The notes beneath the pieces are model-generated. The model worked only from the letters and a program-made list of their open reading frames with translations. It searched no databases and was not told the DNA's origin. Below, in pieces: positions 32,667-43,977 of a stretch of 64,000 bases of DNA. The stretch is from Bedellia somnulentella. Lineage: Eukaryota; Arthropoda; Insecta; Lepidoptera; Bedelliidae. The stretch covers positions 4,464,001-4,528,000 of the forward strand of contig OY755171.1 of NCBI GenBank assembly GCA_963576735.1. Direction: 5' to 3'. The stretch's first letter is position 1; each line of letters starts with the position of its first letter. Made by a program: the position numbers and the translations under genes.

Positions 32667-33433
32667 GCAGTCAATTATATTTAAGATTCATCTCTCAAGT
32701 TTTAAGGCTAACTAAATAATCTAAATATATTAGATAATATAAAATATCAACTTATTCATGTGAATGGATTTGATGATATAAAGTATAAGTTTGTTAACGT
32801 TTTTCATTAAAATAAAAAGCAGTTTGCAGTATTGTATTTACCATCTTTATAGTCTCCATAGATTAAGTAAAAATGCTTTAACATAATTCCAGACATACAT
32901 GACAAATCTATTGAGGGTTTATTTTTCTGCATTCTGTTATGTGGAATCATCCTATCTTTTAAATATATTTTGGCAAAGAATCCAGCTTTCGTCCAACGTT
33001 TAGTGAACTTCGTATCAAATATTTCACAAACGATTATAACATACGGTTGTTATTCGAGATTTAGTTAATTGAGTTTTAAGGATAGAATTTAAATGTGTGA
33101 TTTGTTGACTGCATAAAGATTCGTAGTTTTGGCTTCAAACAACCCAGATAAATTCTTGGACGTCACAGGTAACGAATTATAGGTCTGATAATTTTCACAC
33201 GATCCTTGAGCTATTTGTCGAAAACCTATTGCCAACTGTTTTTAAGCCAATAAATATTAATTCGTTCAAGTGGCTGTTGGCTGTTAAAAAGATATGCCGC
33301 ATCTCTAGCTACCTCTGTATGTAAATAATGAAGGCTAATTTGCAGAAAAATCGTCAACAATGTCCAGTTTTCGCTGCGATTGGCTGGATTCATAATTTAA
33401 CATTTTTAACATATTTATATTTTAAGCATTGCA
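32667..33433. other. No gene seen
   Basis: AT-rich spacer. Confidence 0.5.
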
Positions 33434-33577
33434 TTCTCACAGTTGAAAATCCCTAAAAGGGGTAGCCAGAGATTCAATATAAAAATCTCAACCACTTTTA
33501 GAAGCTAAGTGAGAAAAAGATTGATAAATGAAGGTTCTTGGTGATGGGTCTCCAACCGTATCGCCTAAAAATTACAT
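33434..33577 (-). mobile_element. SINE-A copy, both ends short
   Basis: CTCACAGTTGAAAATCCC, AGGGGTAGCCAGAG, GGTTCTTGGTGATGGGTCTC, ending after CCGTATCGCCTAAAAATTAC. Confidence 0.8.
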
Positions 33578-34051
33578 TATGCAAGCATTGCGTTTACAAA
33601 TAAAAAATCACGGCATCTACATAAAAAAGTACCAACCAAAACAACCACTTAGTTTCTCGCAAAGCATTTGATTCACTTTTATAAAACAATGTAAAAAATG
33701 AAGCGATTATCCCAAAAATCTCAGACCACCATCGATCCGCTAAGAATTCGGTCAAATGCTTCAAGCTGCGATTCTCCTCGCTAATTTGATGCGATTCGTC
33801 TACCCGGCAACAATGGCGAATGGTCGGATCCACGCAAATGACCTCACCGGGGCGTTTCTAAAGGAAACGTGTATTACAAATTGATGGCAATAACGTGTTT
33901 AAAGAGAACTTTGTTTGACCATTTGTGTAACACGGTTGCACAGCTTTGTTTTCTCGTATTAATGACGCTGTTTAGTTTAGAAAGCGAGGAGTAGTTTTTT
34001 AATTTGTCTGTTTCATTTCTATGCCATAATAGGAAAGGTATTAAAATTTTA
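33578..34051. other. No recognised gene
   Basis: The minus strand has an open frame (33594-33833 and slightly beyond) with DESHQISEENRSLKHLTEFL followed by hydrophobic residues. No domain is recognised and no neighbour supports it; treated as unproven. Confidence 0.4.
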
Positions 34052-34126
34052 CCGTGTAGTGCCGGCTTAGACTGTCACCACCCTTTTATTCCCATGTGTG
34101 TTGTAAGAGGCGACTAAGGGTATGAT

Positions 34127-34312
34127 ATAATTTAAATCTTTTTGTTCATGAAAACCTCATGTGGGGATTATTACTAATAAATAAAGAATAAATAAAGGAA
34201 AGAAAAATTTCGACACAGGCGGGAATCGAACCCGCGACCTCGGGTATACGCCCCGACGCTCTGCCAACTGAGCCACCGTGTTTCTTTCCTTTATTTATTC
34301 TTTATTTATTAG
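34127..34312 (-). mobile_element. FB-tRNA element, complete
   Basis: 186-bp insertion. On the minus strand: arm (ATAAATAAAGGAAAGAAA), a tRNA-like domain (34210-34280), the inverted arm (TTTCTTTCCTTTATTTATTC), and a tail TAATCCCCACATGAGGTTTT CATGAACAAAAA. The two arms are about 32 bp and perfect complements, so a transcript would fold as a long hairpin with the tRNA at its tip. Non-coding; mobilised in trans. Confidence 0.85.
34210..34280 (-). other. tRNA-like domain (SINE head, not a tRNA gene)
   Basis: Folds as a cloverleaf: D stem GCTC/GAGC with loop AGTTGGCA, anticodon stem TCGGG/CCCGA with loop GCGTATA (GTA in anticodon position, but C where tRNAs have U33), T stem GCGGG/CCCGC with loop TTCGATT, acceptor 6 of 7 pairs. 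A box GTGGCTCAGTTGG and B box GGTTCGATTCC look intact. It sits inside the fold-back element and recurs, whole or as its 3' part, in four further copies, so it is a mobile-element head. Confidence 0.8.
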
Positions 34313-34478
34313 TAAGGGTATGATGCTTTTTCAAGGGGTTTTTGGGCGATGCGGCTGGAGACCCATCACCAACAATACTTTATTTCTTTCATCTTGTCCC
34401 CTATCAACTTCCAAATGTGGGGTGAAGAGTTTCTAGCTCTGAAGCTCTGGCTACCCCTTTTTGCGATTTTGGCCATGA

Positions 34479-35556
34479 TTCAAACTACTACTACACTAAA
34501 TACTTACGAAGCCGCAACCTCCGGCTGGACCGACAAACTTGCCACCTATCCACCCGGCCAAGGATGTCTTAGAAAAATATATAAAAAATAAGATTTCTTT
34601 TGCTTTACGTCATCTGTTTTTCTAGAACATATTTCTATCAAATATGTTCTAAAAAGGTTTTAGATGGTTATAAATTACTGAATACTGTATAGTTTTAAAA
34701 TATTTCCTTGTATTGAAGTTAGAGCTCGAAAAGCCAAATATGGACTTAAACTCGTATATATCACAGGTTCTATTACATTTACCCACACTTTACAAACAAA
34801 CGGCGAAAATTTACGTATTTTGTTGACAAACAACTATAGCATTAATCGTTTGTTGGCGGGATAAAGGCCCTACTGCTGTAAAACTTATCGTGCAGATTTA
34901 GAAGTAGTCTCAATGCGGTTGTGTGTTACTATGTACACAATGTCCTCATGGCTTAACTTTTAAAGATGGTAGTTTCAGAATAAAATATCTCTAAGACAAT
35001 CAACAGTAGAAAAGACAAATATGGTGTCTTGTGGTAAATCCAAGTGGAATTTACTAGTTTCGAGCAAAAAATAACAGACCCCGTAGCATGAGTCGTGTGG
35101 AAGATGTAAGAAGTAGCTTATGCGTCTATTTAGTTTTTTTCTAACAACAAAACTTAAAAGGCATTCCTCGTATAAGTACGTAAGTTAGAAAACACAAAAT
35201 GAGTTTATTATCCGAGTTCAAACGAATGTGAAAACAAGTAATCAATGTGAATATTCAGTGAGCCGCGAAATAAGTCCGCTGGTTGTCTCCGCGCCGTGTT
35301 AATTTATTTCAGACGTTGTACGACACAGCTGAGATTGTTCAAGGATTTTTATTTGGTGTTTACGAACAAAAGTAAGTTCGAAAATTTCTAAAAGACCTTT
35401 TTGCTGATTTCATATTGTTCAGTGTTTGACGGCGTTACTTTAGGTAGTTAAATTATTAGTGAGTGCAGTTTTACATTAATATGACCATAATTATGTAAAT
35501 CTTACTATTAAACGTTTAATTATTAGATCTTCAGTTGAGTATTGGCTAGGAAAAGA
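34479..35556. other. Low-repeat DNA, no gene seen
   Basis: Slightly GC-richer near 35270-35340 (CCGCTGGTTGTCTCCGCGCC), followed at about 35370 by AAAAGTAAGT, which could be read as a splice donor after an untranslated exon. Nothing else supports a gene. Confidence 0.35.
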
Positions 35557-35634
35557 ACTATCCTATTTCTTCTCGAACATGTCGTAACGTAATAGGCGAC
35601 TTAGGGAGTTGGGGCCTTTTAAGTGATATTTGTG
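35557..35634 (+). mobile_element. SINE-A internal scrap
   Basis: CCTATTTCTTCTCGAACATG, TAATAGGCGACTTAGGGAGT and TTTTAAGTGATATTTGTG align with the SINE-A 5' half. Confidence 0.6.
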
Positions 35635-36332
35635 TCACGTGTCTTTTTATTTTTTACAAATTAATGCATATATAAATAGTTAAAATCATTATAAAGTTAT
35701 TTTGCAAGTCAAATTTAACTTCTTCGATTTTTCTGTACTTAGAATCTTTACAATGTTTTTGTACTATTGCTCAATACTTTTTATATATTTTCATCCTAAC
35801 TTTATTTAACATATAATATCACTATATTTTGTGCTCGTTTGCTGTTAATATCTTTCCATACCGTAGTGCATTAATACCATGTGAATCATATACTGGCGAC
35901 AATGTGCGAGCTACAAATTTGGCTCACATTCAAAACATGCCATATTCTTAATTAAATCATTTACGTAAAAGCGTTTATGCTGTGATAGCTAACTGAATAG
36001 ATATCAAAATATGTGTGATTTAGACTTTGACTAAGCATATTTTTATAGTCTATGTACAGTAAATATAGACTCGGTGATGCTCGTGAATTTTGCGGATGGA
36101 GGCATCGCTAGGCTGGTCATTGTGGAGGTATTTCGGGGAGGCTTATGATTATTTGCTTAAGTGATTAGCTGATAAAAGAAGATACAATATAAAATTATTT
36201 ATGAATGATCTCTCATCAAAAAATAAGAAATAACTAATTTTCAACGGAAACTATTCTAGTTGTATTTACAAATTCATACGTTAAACATTTTTTGTTATCA
36301 TAATTGATAACAAAAAATGGTAGCAGAAATGT
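35635..36332. other. No gene seen
   Basis: AT-rich; contains a short perfect hairpin TTTTTTGTTATCA / TGATAACAAAAAA around 36287-36316. Confidence 0.5.
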
Positions 36333-36392
36333 AACTGTTGAAAATCCCAAAAAAGGGTACAAAGCTTCATAATTAGAAATTCGCCAGTCTCC
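36333..36392 (-). mobile_element. SINE-A 3' scrap
   Basis: GTTGAAAATCCCAAAAAAGG and AAGCTTCATAATTAGAAATT align with the 3' third of SINE-A. Confidence 0.55.
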
Positions 36393-37154
36393 TGCGGAAA
36401 TTTATTTAAAAAACACAAAATAAAGTATAATCACTAATAATCTAAAACTTAAATCGCCAGTGACACGACACCTGCAATAATAACTTAGTAATTTTTAACT
36501 CCAGTAGTGCTATTCATACCCAACAAAAAATAAAAAAGTAACACGCGCTCTTTATCTAACAGCAAACTAATTCAAAGTTCAGTCATTGTTTGCTGTCGAG
36601 GGGCAAACGCGGGAATAAAAAGCATCTTGTCGCAACCGGTATTGAGTTTCTTAAAGCAATTAAGATAAAACCGCCACGACAAAAGCCTTTGGGAGGTTAT
36701 CGAATACGGAGTTCGCTCTTTGTTCCCATCATGCTGGTAATTAAACTCAAGAAAACTGCTATTCAATTGTCCCGCATTGACTAGTTGCCGTCTTAATCTT
36801 GTGTATGCATTTAGTTTTCTATACTAATCGAAAAGGAAAGAAAATAGAGAGAAAGATTTTAAATCAAATGAATATGATATATGGCAAAAATATCACGTGA
36901 TATGTTCAGCCTTTCATGGCGATGTTTAATAATCTTACCTTCCAGGGTTGTCTGGAAGCGATCCTTTCTGAGAAAAAGAACATCAATTATACTTTTGCTT
37001 CAGTTTTTTTGTATACGTTTTATTTGTGATATGCAAGGAAGCGTTTCCATTATATTTTATTTTTAGTTAGTATTTATATTAAGTTGGACTTAAGGTAATA
37101 AAATTTATGGAAATCAATAGCAAGAAAAATTGAATCTAATGAATTGAATGAGTT
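36393..37154. other. No gene seen
   Basis: Two mutually overlapping 64-codon frames at 36572-36784 on opposite strands; neither shows a domain. Confidence 0.45.
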
Positions 37155-37426
37155 CTAAGACTAAAGGGTTTTAAAGTACCCATGTTTTGCTTGGAAAGTA
37201 TTCTCAAGTGATTGTGGCTGGCTTATCGCCATTTTGTAAGAATACATTGTAGCTTTACTCAGTGAAACTTAGCGATTTGGGTTTCTTCCCAATGTTTTTC
37301 GTCAACGTTCATGACTATAATTAATTAACCACATATATGATTATAGAAAAGATACTTTGGTGTAGGAACCAAACTGGATTTGAACTCTCACTCGCCTTTT
37401 TGCATGATAGCCGATTGTTCTCCCGA
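37155..37426 (-). mobile_element. SINE-B copy, diverged
   Basis: AAAGTACCCATGTTTTGCTT, TTTCTTCCCAATGTTTTTCG, TTAACCACATATATGATTAT, AACTGGATTTGAACTCTCAC; 3' end missing. Confidence 0.8.
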
Positions 37427-40030
37427 CTTTGTAATCACTGAAACACAGACTATTGTCTAGTTCGGCTGCCATTATCTTTAAAATTGCACTGTAAAGTTTA
37501 GGTACTTGTATATTTGTTTTTTTTTGTAATAAATAAAAGCTTTTTCGAATGAATTCGTTAAACATGATACTCCATCTCTTTACGGTGTTTTCGTTAACAG
37601 AACAAAATATTTTTTTATACTTTAAGACATCATTGATACATCTGTTGCACAGCAAAAATTCTATTAACCTTAAAATATCTTGATGAATTAATAGATATAA
37701 ATTGTCTCCGTCGCAAAAATATTTATTTTTGTATATCAGAAGTTATCATCTAAATAATATTATAACACATCTCCTGTACATCTAAACATCCTTAATACGA
37801 CTATTTGCTCGCACCACGTAAATAATATCAGAATTTAGCTCGCGCAATGCCGTTTGAGAATTACTGGCAAATAGTCCAAATAAACCTTTGCATTACTCGC
37901 AATGGCGCGTGGCCGTCTGCTTCAAAATGGTCAAACTATATTTAATAGCGTTTCATATTGCCGTGCTCAAGCTGAAAGCAAAATCGTGACATAGACAAAC
38001 TGTTCCTATTTTAGACCCTATACTTTGTTAGACGATTCCTGGTATCGGTACGTTTGATCAAGTTTGAAGGTAGCTTTTCCGGGAAGTAGCGTATACTCAC
38101 GTTTCATATTAATTATGATACCCGTCCATCCTTTCAGGCTGAACAGACGTATGTCTATCGCAGTGTAACCCACAAGTTTTCTACATAATGGAAGGTATTT
38201 TAATGAACAAGTGGGTACTTTTCGGTCGCAGGGAATGGTGGAATTTTTATATGATAAATTAATTCTAAATAATATTAATTAAAAAAACATGTTTGTACAT
38301 CACATTTTTTAACATATACATTATTACAAACAAATAGTTTTGCTTAAAACCAAATAGAAATATGCCTACTCCATGTTGCAAAAAGAGCTATATAGCGTAT
38401 AGCACGATTAGATGCACATTTCTGAATTTCATCTTGTATTTTTTTAGTATATACAGAAAAGATGTGATTTCAATTCGTATTATAAACGCTAACCCAGCTA
38501 CCTTATACACCATAAGATTGATATTATAGTTGCAAATTAACAAGGTTCTATATACTACTCGTAGTTTTTATAATGAATTATTTGTTATTTATGATGCTTT
38601 TAGAACTAGTGATACATTGATCAGCAATATCAGCTACATGACGCTTATGTGATAATAGCTATCATAGTTGCTGTTTAACTTTAAATAATGTTTAATAGAC
38701 AAACCCTGAGCATTGTATTGAAATTATTTAAAGCCATTTCAATTTGTATTCTTTAGAGGTAAAGATGTTTTTAGTGCGCTTTTGTAGCAGAAATGTGTAC
38801 GTAAACACCTATGTGTAAAGTTTCAATACATACATACTTCACCAAGTAGTAGTCTGGGATTAAAATTTATGTCATAAGCATAAATGATTGTTTCTTGGTC
38901 TTGGATGTTATCTATAAGTGTAATATATAATATTAAATATATCGTTGAGTTAGTATCCTATAATACAAGTTTCACTTAGTTTGAGGCTAACTAGATCTGT
39001 GTGTGATGATTATTTCCGTATATTTATTATACAGTTGGACCATTTAGCTATATATTATTCCTGCATTTAACTGTAATAGTGCGTTTTAGATATGTAGATA
39101 TGATAGTTGTTTTTTCTCTACCTTTCAATAAATATTAATATTTTGATTGTCGATTCGAAAAATCTTGCGCGTATTCATTTTTGCGATGACAATAATACCT
39201 ATTGACGTAGTTGTGCGGCTGGTCAGCGTAATGTGTCTTGTTTGATCATTCCTGAGATATTGATTTATGTTGTCTTTATCATATACATATACAATTAGGG
39301 TGGCATCGGAATCAAATGGTAAATAATATTTCACATTTTTTTTCTGTAAAATATTGAAAATGAAAGGACAACTGGTTTAAAGAATCTTATTTTTACAAAT
39401 CTTTTTCTTATATGAAGCTAAATAACAGTACAGCTATTTTATACTGAAACAAAACAGTGAAAAGTAAACAATAAAAAGATAAGCTTAAAATTCGAATGCA
39501 GACTTATTTACAATCCGTAAAATACTTTTCACAAAACCAGTCTAAAGGTACATTAGCTAACGAACCGATTGTTTTTCGAAGGTTAGGACTTAGTTAATGA
39601 GTTGGACTAAGGTCCAAACATTTAATGGAAACCCTAAAATTTAGAGATACGACCCGAATAAATAATTCAGTCCGGCGAGAGTAAGTATGTTCGTGTTTAA
39701 CTTTTCAACCTATCCTTTTCGAGCTGGTTCGAGTGTAACATTTTACTCAAATGGCTTGATTTATATTTTTCAGAAGGAGAGAGACAAAGGGTAAGGACCG
39801 TCTCAGATTTCCTTTTTTTCTTCAAACGAGATAATGTGACTAAATTAATGATGGCTTTAACTTTACTGTGAGACTCTTTTATGTGAAATCTATTCTTTAG
39901 TTTGTAGAGAATACGGGGATTACGTCTTAACTAAATTCAGCGGATACTAATATATTTATTACACTGTTATACCATAAAGATTCACTCTTAATTTAGATGA
40001 TAGAGTAAATCATTAACATTTCTTATTCAT
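37427..40030. other. 2.6-kb low-repeat block, no gene seen
   Basis: Longest stretch but one without recognised repeats. Patches of mixed composition at 37840-38060 (GCTCGCGCAATGCCGTTTGA; GCAATGGCGCGTGGCCGTCT) differ from the AT-rich background. No exon-like frame is found. Confidence 0.45.
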
Positions 40031-40154
40031 ACTTATACTTCACGGCTATAAATATGAATATAATCTCTAAAAGGGGTAGCCAGAGCTTATAAGTTTAGCT
40101 GTTTTAGAATGTTCAGTAGGGAAAAGTTGGAATTAAATGGTTGTTAGTGATGGG

Positions 40155-40701
40155 CATAGATGTACTAATAAAAAACCGTAGATAAATTACGCGCGCTCAT
40201 AAGTGGCACTTAAAAAACAGGCTAAATGACTCATCTGACTTTAGCCGCACAGTAGCTGCCGTTGTAATCTTTCACCTGTTTTGGCGTATTTGTTTATCAA
40301 AATAATCAAGAATGCCGTCGTGTGTGATGAGATTTTGCACAAGCTATAGTAGAAAAACTACTAATATGATGGGATTACTTATCATTCTTAGGTATTATAA
40401 ATTTACAACGTTTTAATTATAATTTATAATAAATTAGCTGTAACGTATGTATAGGTCTGAATATTTTTTTATGAAACGGTCGTCTTAGAGTCATATTTCA
40501 CGTCAGTACAGAGAAAATATGTTTATCTCTTTTTAGCGCTTGGTATGAGATGTGCTATCTCGCCTACATTTCAAATGTATTTCTTGGTGTGTTGTTTGGA
40601 TATATTTCTTGTGGTGTGCGTACATCTGCCGCAATCCGTGCCACTCGTAAGCGCCGGGTTCCTCGTAAATAACCTATCTAACATTTTTTAGTACATCTAT
40701 G
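40155..40701 (+). mobile_element. Non-autonomous P-element-like transposon
   Basis: 547 bp with terminal inverted repeats CATAGATGTACTAA / TTAGTACATCTATG and an 8-bp target-site duplication (GTGATGGG). 8-bp duplications and ends beginning CA fit the P superfamily. It also keeps a short ORF start resembling a THAP zinc finger (40312). hAT elements likewise make 8-bp duplications, but the THAP-like start favours P. No transposase core. Confidence 0.7.
40312..40416 (+). pseudogene. THAP-like N-terminus relic
   Basis: ATG at 40312 opens 34 codons beginning MPSCVMRFCTSYSRK, with Cys at residues 4 and 9. THAP domains characteristically start M-P-x-C-x(2-4)-C and are DNA-binding modules of P-element transposases. 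The frame then leaves the domain and stops, so the gene is deleted. Too short to be certain. Confidence 0.45.
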
Positions 40702-41067
40702 GTGATGGGTCTTTAACCGCTTCGCTTAACAATCATTTAAAAGCCGCATAGGGTAGTGCTATTTTAAGCGGACAATACACAGATATTTTTATTCAATCTA
40801 CCATTTTGACAGACCAATCACAAATTTTATTTTACTATTATTGTATACTGACAACACACTGGCACAACAGGCTGTTATTTAAAAGAATTTCTATCAAGAA
40901 AATACAATGACAGGGTTATTTATATCACGGTGGTAACAAAGAAATCGTTTGAATACAAGCTCCATACTGAAACTGTTAATAGATCGATCGATCAATCAAG
41001 ACTTCTATAAATTACTGCAAAGAGACACTAAGCCTTATAACCAATTTCCATTTCCACCCAAATATTG

Positions 41068-41167
41068 GATGGAAATGCTAGCCCACAGGCAACACGAATA
41101 ATTTGGTTACAATAGTACAATGTCTGACTGGCCAGTGCAACCTCCAGATTTAAATCCAATTGAGCAG
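41068..41167 (+). pseudogene. Tc1-like transposase relic
   Basis: Two frames: DGNASPQATRIIWLQ (41068-41112), resembling the QQDNAPCHTAR block, and after a frameshift DWPVQPPDLNPIEQ (41126-41167), a near match to the DWPAQSPDLNPIE signature that precedes the last catalytic acidic residue of Tc1-like transposases. The segment between 40880 and 41067 may hold more of it but is too decayed to read. Confidence 0.75.
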
Positions 41168-41511
41168 CAAAATTAATTTCATCCTACAGATAAATCAATG
41201 GTTTTAACATTATAAATCCAATGACAAGGAAAACCAATTTGGATGGTCTGCCCTTCTTTCTTAAAAACGGGGCAAAAAGAAAAGTTTTACAATCTTAATT
41301 TGTTGCTAACAATAATTCATGACTTCTTTAAAATTTTCAAAATTGACGTTTTGATTTTAATTTGAGTTGCGCCTTTTTCTATTTTAATGTCAAATATTGT
41401 TTTATTGCATCCAATTCATTTATTCTGTCATTTTTTTTGTTTTGTATAGTGCTTTTCTTGTTTCATGCATTCCCCTTTTTTTTCGAAATGGTGAATAGAA
41501 AAAACAGTTTC
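41168..41511. other. No gene seen
   Basis: AT-rich; may contain the 3' part of the Tc1-like relic. Confidence 0.4.
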
Positions 41512-41725
41512 AAGCTGTGTAGTGTCTGCTTAGAATAGCACTACCTCATTACCAGCTCTTTCAAAGAATTTGTTGGACAATGCTGTTGGAGAGCCAACAC
41601 CAACAACCTTTATTTTCCTTCCCCACTCAATTTCCAAAAGTAGTTGAGGATTTTCTTATCTGACGCTCCGGCTACCCCTTCTATGGATTTATAGCTGTGA
41701 GTACAATATATATATATGTATGTTT
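41512..41725 (+). mobile_element. SINE-A copy with internal deletion
   Basis: GCTGTGTAGTGTCTGCTTAG to GCTGTGAGTACAATATATAT; about 40 bp around the GGTGGGTGTACG block is missing. Confidence 0.85.
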
Positions 41726-42012
41726 CAGCATAGATCTAAGCCTTGATAACTCAAATGAATGAAGGAAGTATTTTTATTCCAATGGGATTACTGAGCAGTG
41801 TGAACGCAACGGTTAAGTCCACGGGATCAAGCGGTTTCGCTCACGTAAATCTTTACAAACAAGAGATGTATCAGACTAACAAGATTTGCAACAGGACGTT
41901 TGGTTAGAAAGTTGGGTTCTAGGAATACACAGTGGTTCGTTCTTACAAATAATCAGTTTTTTGGTGTGGTACTGTGAATTGAAACAGTTTATCTAGATTC
42001 ACTATGACTATT
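41726..42012. other. No gene seen
   Basis: Spacer. Confidence 0.4.
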
Positions 42013-42826
42013 TTAACCTTTAAGTATCGACGTGTGGTCTGACAGACACCAAGGTAGTTCGGAAAATTAGTTACAAGTGTCAAAGAAGACGTATACCCCG
42101 TGCTTTTCTCTACCCCTCGGACAGTGGTTCGGTAGCGTCCGTGGAGAGTGGTGTTGTCGGCGTGCGCGATTTAGGTAAGTTATAGCTTTTATAAGATCGC
42201 GAGTGGTCTCTCAGAACACTCGCCGGTACTTATGTTACTTTTTTGTCCATGACTTAAATCGGATTTTATAGTTATTTTCTTTTTTTTTTCAATTAATTGT
42301 AAATATAAATAAGCTAACTATTTCAGATATGAAACCGATAACTACTACCACAAAAAGTGTTCCTCCTACTAAAAAAATATGTCTAACCAGGCCTCAAGAT
42401 AACGTCTACATAGAAATTTTAGAAGAATTGCGAAATGCAAGCTAATTTGACTGTGACGATATTGACCTGACCTTGGTTATGTTGGAGAGACATCTGTCCT
42501 TTAAAACTGAAGTAAAAAACAGCTTACAAATACGACTCATGTAAGAGACAGTGCAGCAAACCTGTATGCAAAGAGTGTTTGGAAACTTTCATAATTCCCA
42601 CAATTTGGTGCCATGTGATTTACAGGAAAACAATTGATCACATGTACAAGTTTTTGTTATTTGTTGATTTGTTATACTATGTATATCAAAAATACATAGT
42701 AACTTTTCCTTTTCAAAAATATATAAAAAAAACATGAAAATTATCATTAATATAGCACTGGTGGTCTGCCAGACTTCACGTCGGTACTTATGCATCTGAA
42801 ATAGAACCTTGGTACTTAAAGTTTAA
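42013..42826 (+). mobile_element. piggyBac-like element, copy 1
   Basis: 806-bp element (42017-42822) flanked by TTAA at 42013-42016 and 42823-42826, the piggyBac target. Ends share CTTTAAGTA, and a subterminal ACGTG...GTCTG.CAGAC motif occurs near both ends, as in the asymmetric ends of piggyBac elements. Interior has a possible small intron (GTAAGT at 42175, TTTCAG near 42327) and a broken frame. No DDE transposase domain recognised. Confidence 0.7.
42331..42637 (+). pseudogene. Broken frame inside the piggyBac-like element
   Basis: After a TTTCAG acceptor-like site an ATG opens MKPITTTTKSVPPTKKICLT and continues to EILEELRNAS, then a TAA stop, and in the same frame FDCDDIDLTLVMLERHLSFK; a second stop follows. 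The end reads MQRVFGNFHNSHN and DLQENN. The minus-strand relative at 46.5-46.8 kb has the same first stop. Protein family not recognised; Ser/Thr/Lys-rich N-terminus. Confidence 0.5.
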
Positions 42827-42833
42827 TGCGATT

Positions 42834-43119
42834 TAAGTAACTTTTATAAGTATGTTTTTTTATTTCAGTAGTAAGACAGACGTAAGCAAGTAAGTTGGAC
42901 CTTTTGTAACTTTTAAGTTGAGTATAAGTTGTGTAATTTAGCCAAGGACTTGTTAGAAATATAAGGAGGAGAATAAGATTCCACCACAAGCGCTAATTTG
43001 CGAAGCCTATTGAATTTAAAAACTGGGCTAAACTCTGGGTACTCTTGTTAGAATTGTATTTCAGTGTAAGAAAGAAGAAGGATAGTATAATATTTTTGTA
43101 TACTTATTTAGCACAAAAA
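42834..43119. other. No gene seen
   Basis: Spacer. Confidence 0.4.
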
Positions 43120-43226
43120 AATAAAGGATAAATAAAGGAATGAAAAAATTCGACACAGGCGATGTTTTTTATTTATTAGTAATAATCCCACATGAAGTTT
43201 TCATGAACAAAAACATTCAAATTACT
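43120..43226 (+). mobile_element. FB-tRNA element, collapsed copy
   Basis: Arm AATAAAGGATAAATAAAGG, only AATTCGACACAGGCGATG of the tRNA part, opposite arm ATTTATTAGTAATAATCC and tail AAGTTTTCATGAACAAAAA. The tail points right while the tRNA piece is minus-strand. Confidence 0.8.
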
Positions 43227-43244
43227 TATTAAATAAGTACCCGT

Positions 43245-43378
43245 GATAGGCCAGTAGGAAAGACACCGCCTGTCATGCAGACAATGAGAGTTCAAATCCC
43301 GGGTCTGTTCAGAAGTATTAGTACCTCTTCCAACCCCGTCAAGGATGTACAGCGCTGCGTGTTGAATTTGAGTATATT
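43245..43378 (+). mobile_element. SINE-B with large internal deletion
   Basis: tRNA-like head (GTGATAGGCCAGTAGGAAAG; GAGTTCAAATCCCGGGTCT) joined directly to the 3' end (TTCAGAAGTATTAGTACCTC). Confidence 0.85.
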
Positions 43379-43500
43379 TAGAGGAACGTTTTTTTTATTC
43401 AAAATTAACTTTACACCTTTCGACAAAATTTATTATAAACTGATTATTTAGTTACTCTTGGGGATAAAAAGAGGAAAATATGGTAAAACTAATGGATCTT

Positions 43501-43674
43501 TACTAATAAATAAAGAATAAATAACGGAAAGAAAAATTTCGACACAGGCGGGAATCGAACCCGCGACCTCTAAAAAGAGAAATTTTTCTTTCCATTATTT
43601 ATTCTTTATTTATTAGTAATAATCCCCATGACATAACATGAGGTTTTCATGAACAAAAAAATTTAAATTAATGT
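43501..43674 (+). mobile_element. FB-tRNA element with 3' tRNA half
   Basis: Arm ACTAATAAATAAAGAATAAA, then GACACAGGCGGGAATCGAAC and CCGCGACCTC (reverse complement of the tRNA 3' half), opposite arm, and tail AATAATCCCCATGACATAAC...CATGAACAAAAA. Orientation of the tRNA piece relative to the tail is opposite to the copy at 34.1 kb. Confidence 0.85.
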
Positions 43675-43977
43675 ATCTTTACATCACATTACTTTACTTA
43701 ATACTAATTATTAACTTAAACCTACTATAAAATGTTTTTGCTATATAAATCCTTGAAGGGGTGTAGAAGAGGCTCTGATCCATATTAATAAAGCGTTATC
43801 TAAGCGTGACCTAGTATTTCAGGTTTAAGACACGATTTAAGTCTGCAAAAGTACTAAGTTTCCCACATAGTTTTCGACTTTCTTTTAATTTAACTAGTAA
43901 TCCATTTTTTCATGTCATCATTCATGTGAATTTATATAGTACTTATATAGTAATAAGATTTTAATTACTCATTGAAA
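43675..43977. other. No gene seen
   Basis: AT-rich; ATCCTTGAAGGGGTGTAGAA near 43750 may be a SINE-B 3' scrap. Confidence 0.4.

Larger units (their letters stand above)
34052..34478 (+). mobile_element. SINE-A interrupted by FB-tRNA element
   Basis: SINE-A halves 34052-34126 and 34313-34478. TAAGGGTATGAT at 34115-34126 and 34313-34324 is a 12-bp target-site duplication around the insertion. Confidence 0.92.
40031..40790 (-). mobile_element. SINE-A interrupted by P-like element
   Basis: SINE-A parts 40031-40154 and 40702-40790. GTGATGGG, present once in intact SINE-A copies (GGTGATGGGTCTCCAACC), is duplicated at 40147-40154 and 40702-40709. Confidence 0.85.

Noticed and set aside
33594..33833. 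Minus-strand frame with DESHQISEENRSLKHLTEFL
   Set aside because: Looks peptide-like but has no recognisable family, no splice or promoter support, and ends in a hydrophobic AT-driven stretch; left as unproven.
34210..34280. A genuine tRNA gene on the minus strand
   Set aside because: It folds well, but it lies inside a 186-bp insertion with a target duplication, has C at position 33, and recurs whole or in part in four other copies.
35270..35380. Untranslated first exon with AAAAGTAAGT donor
   Set aside because: A single donor-like site and mild GC rise are not enough; no acceptor or coding exon found downstream.
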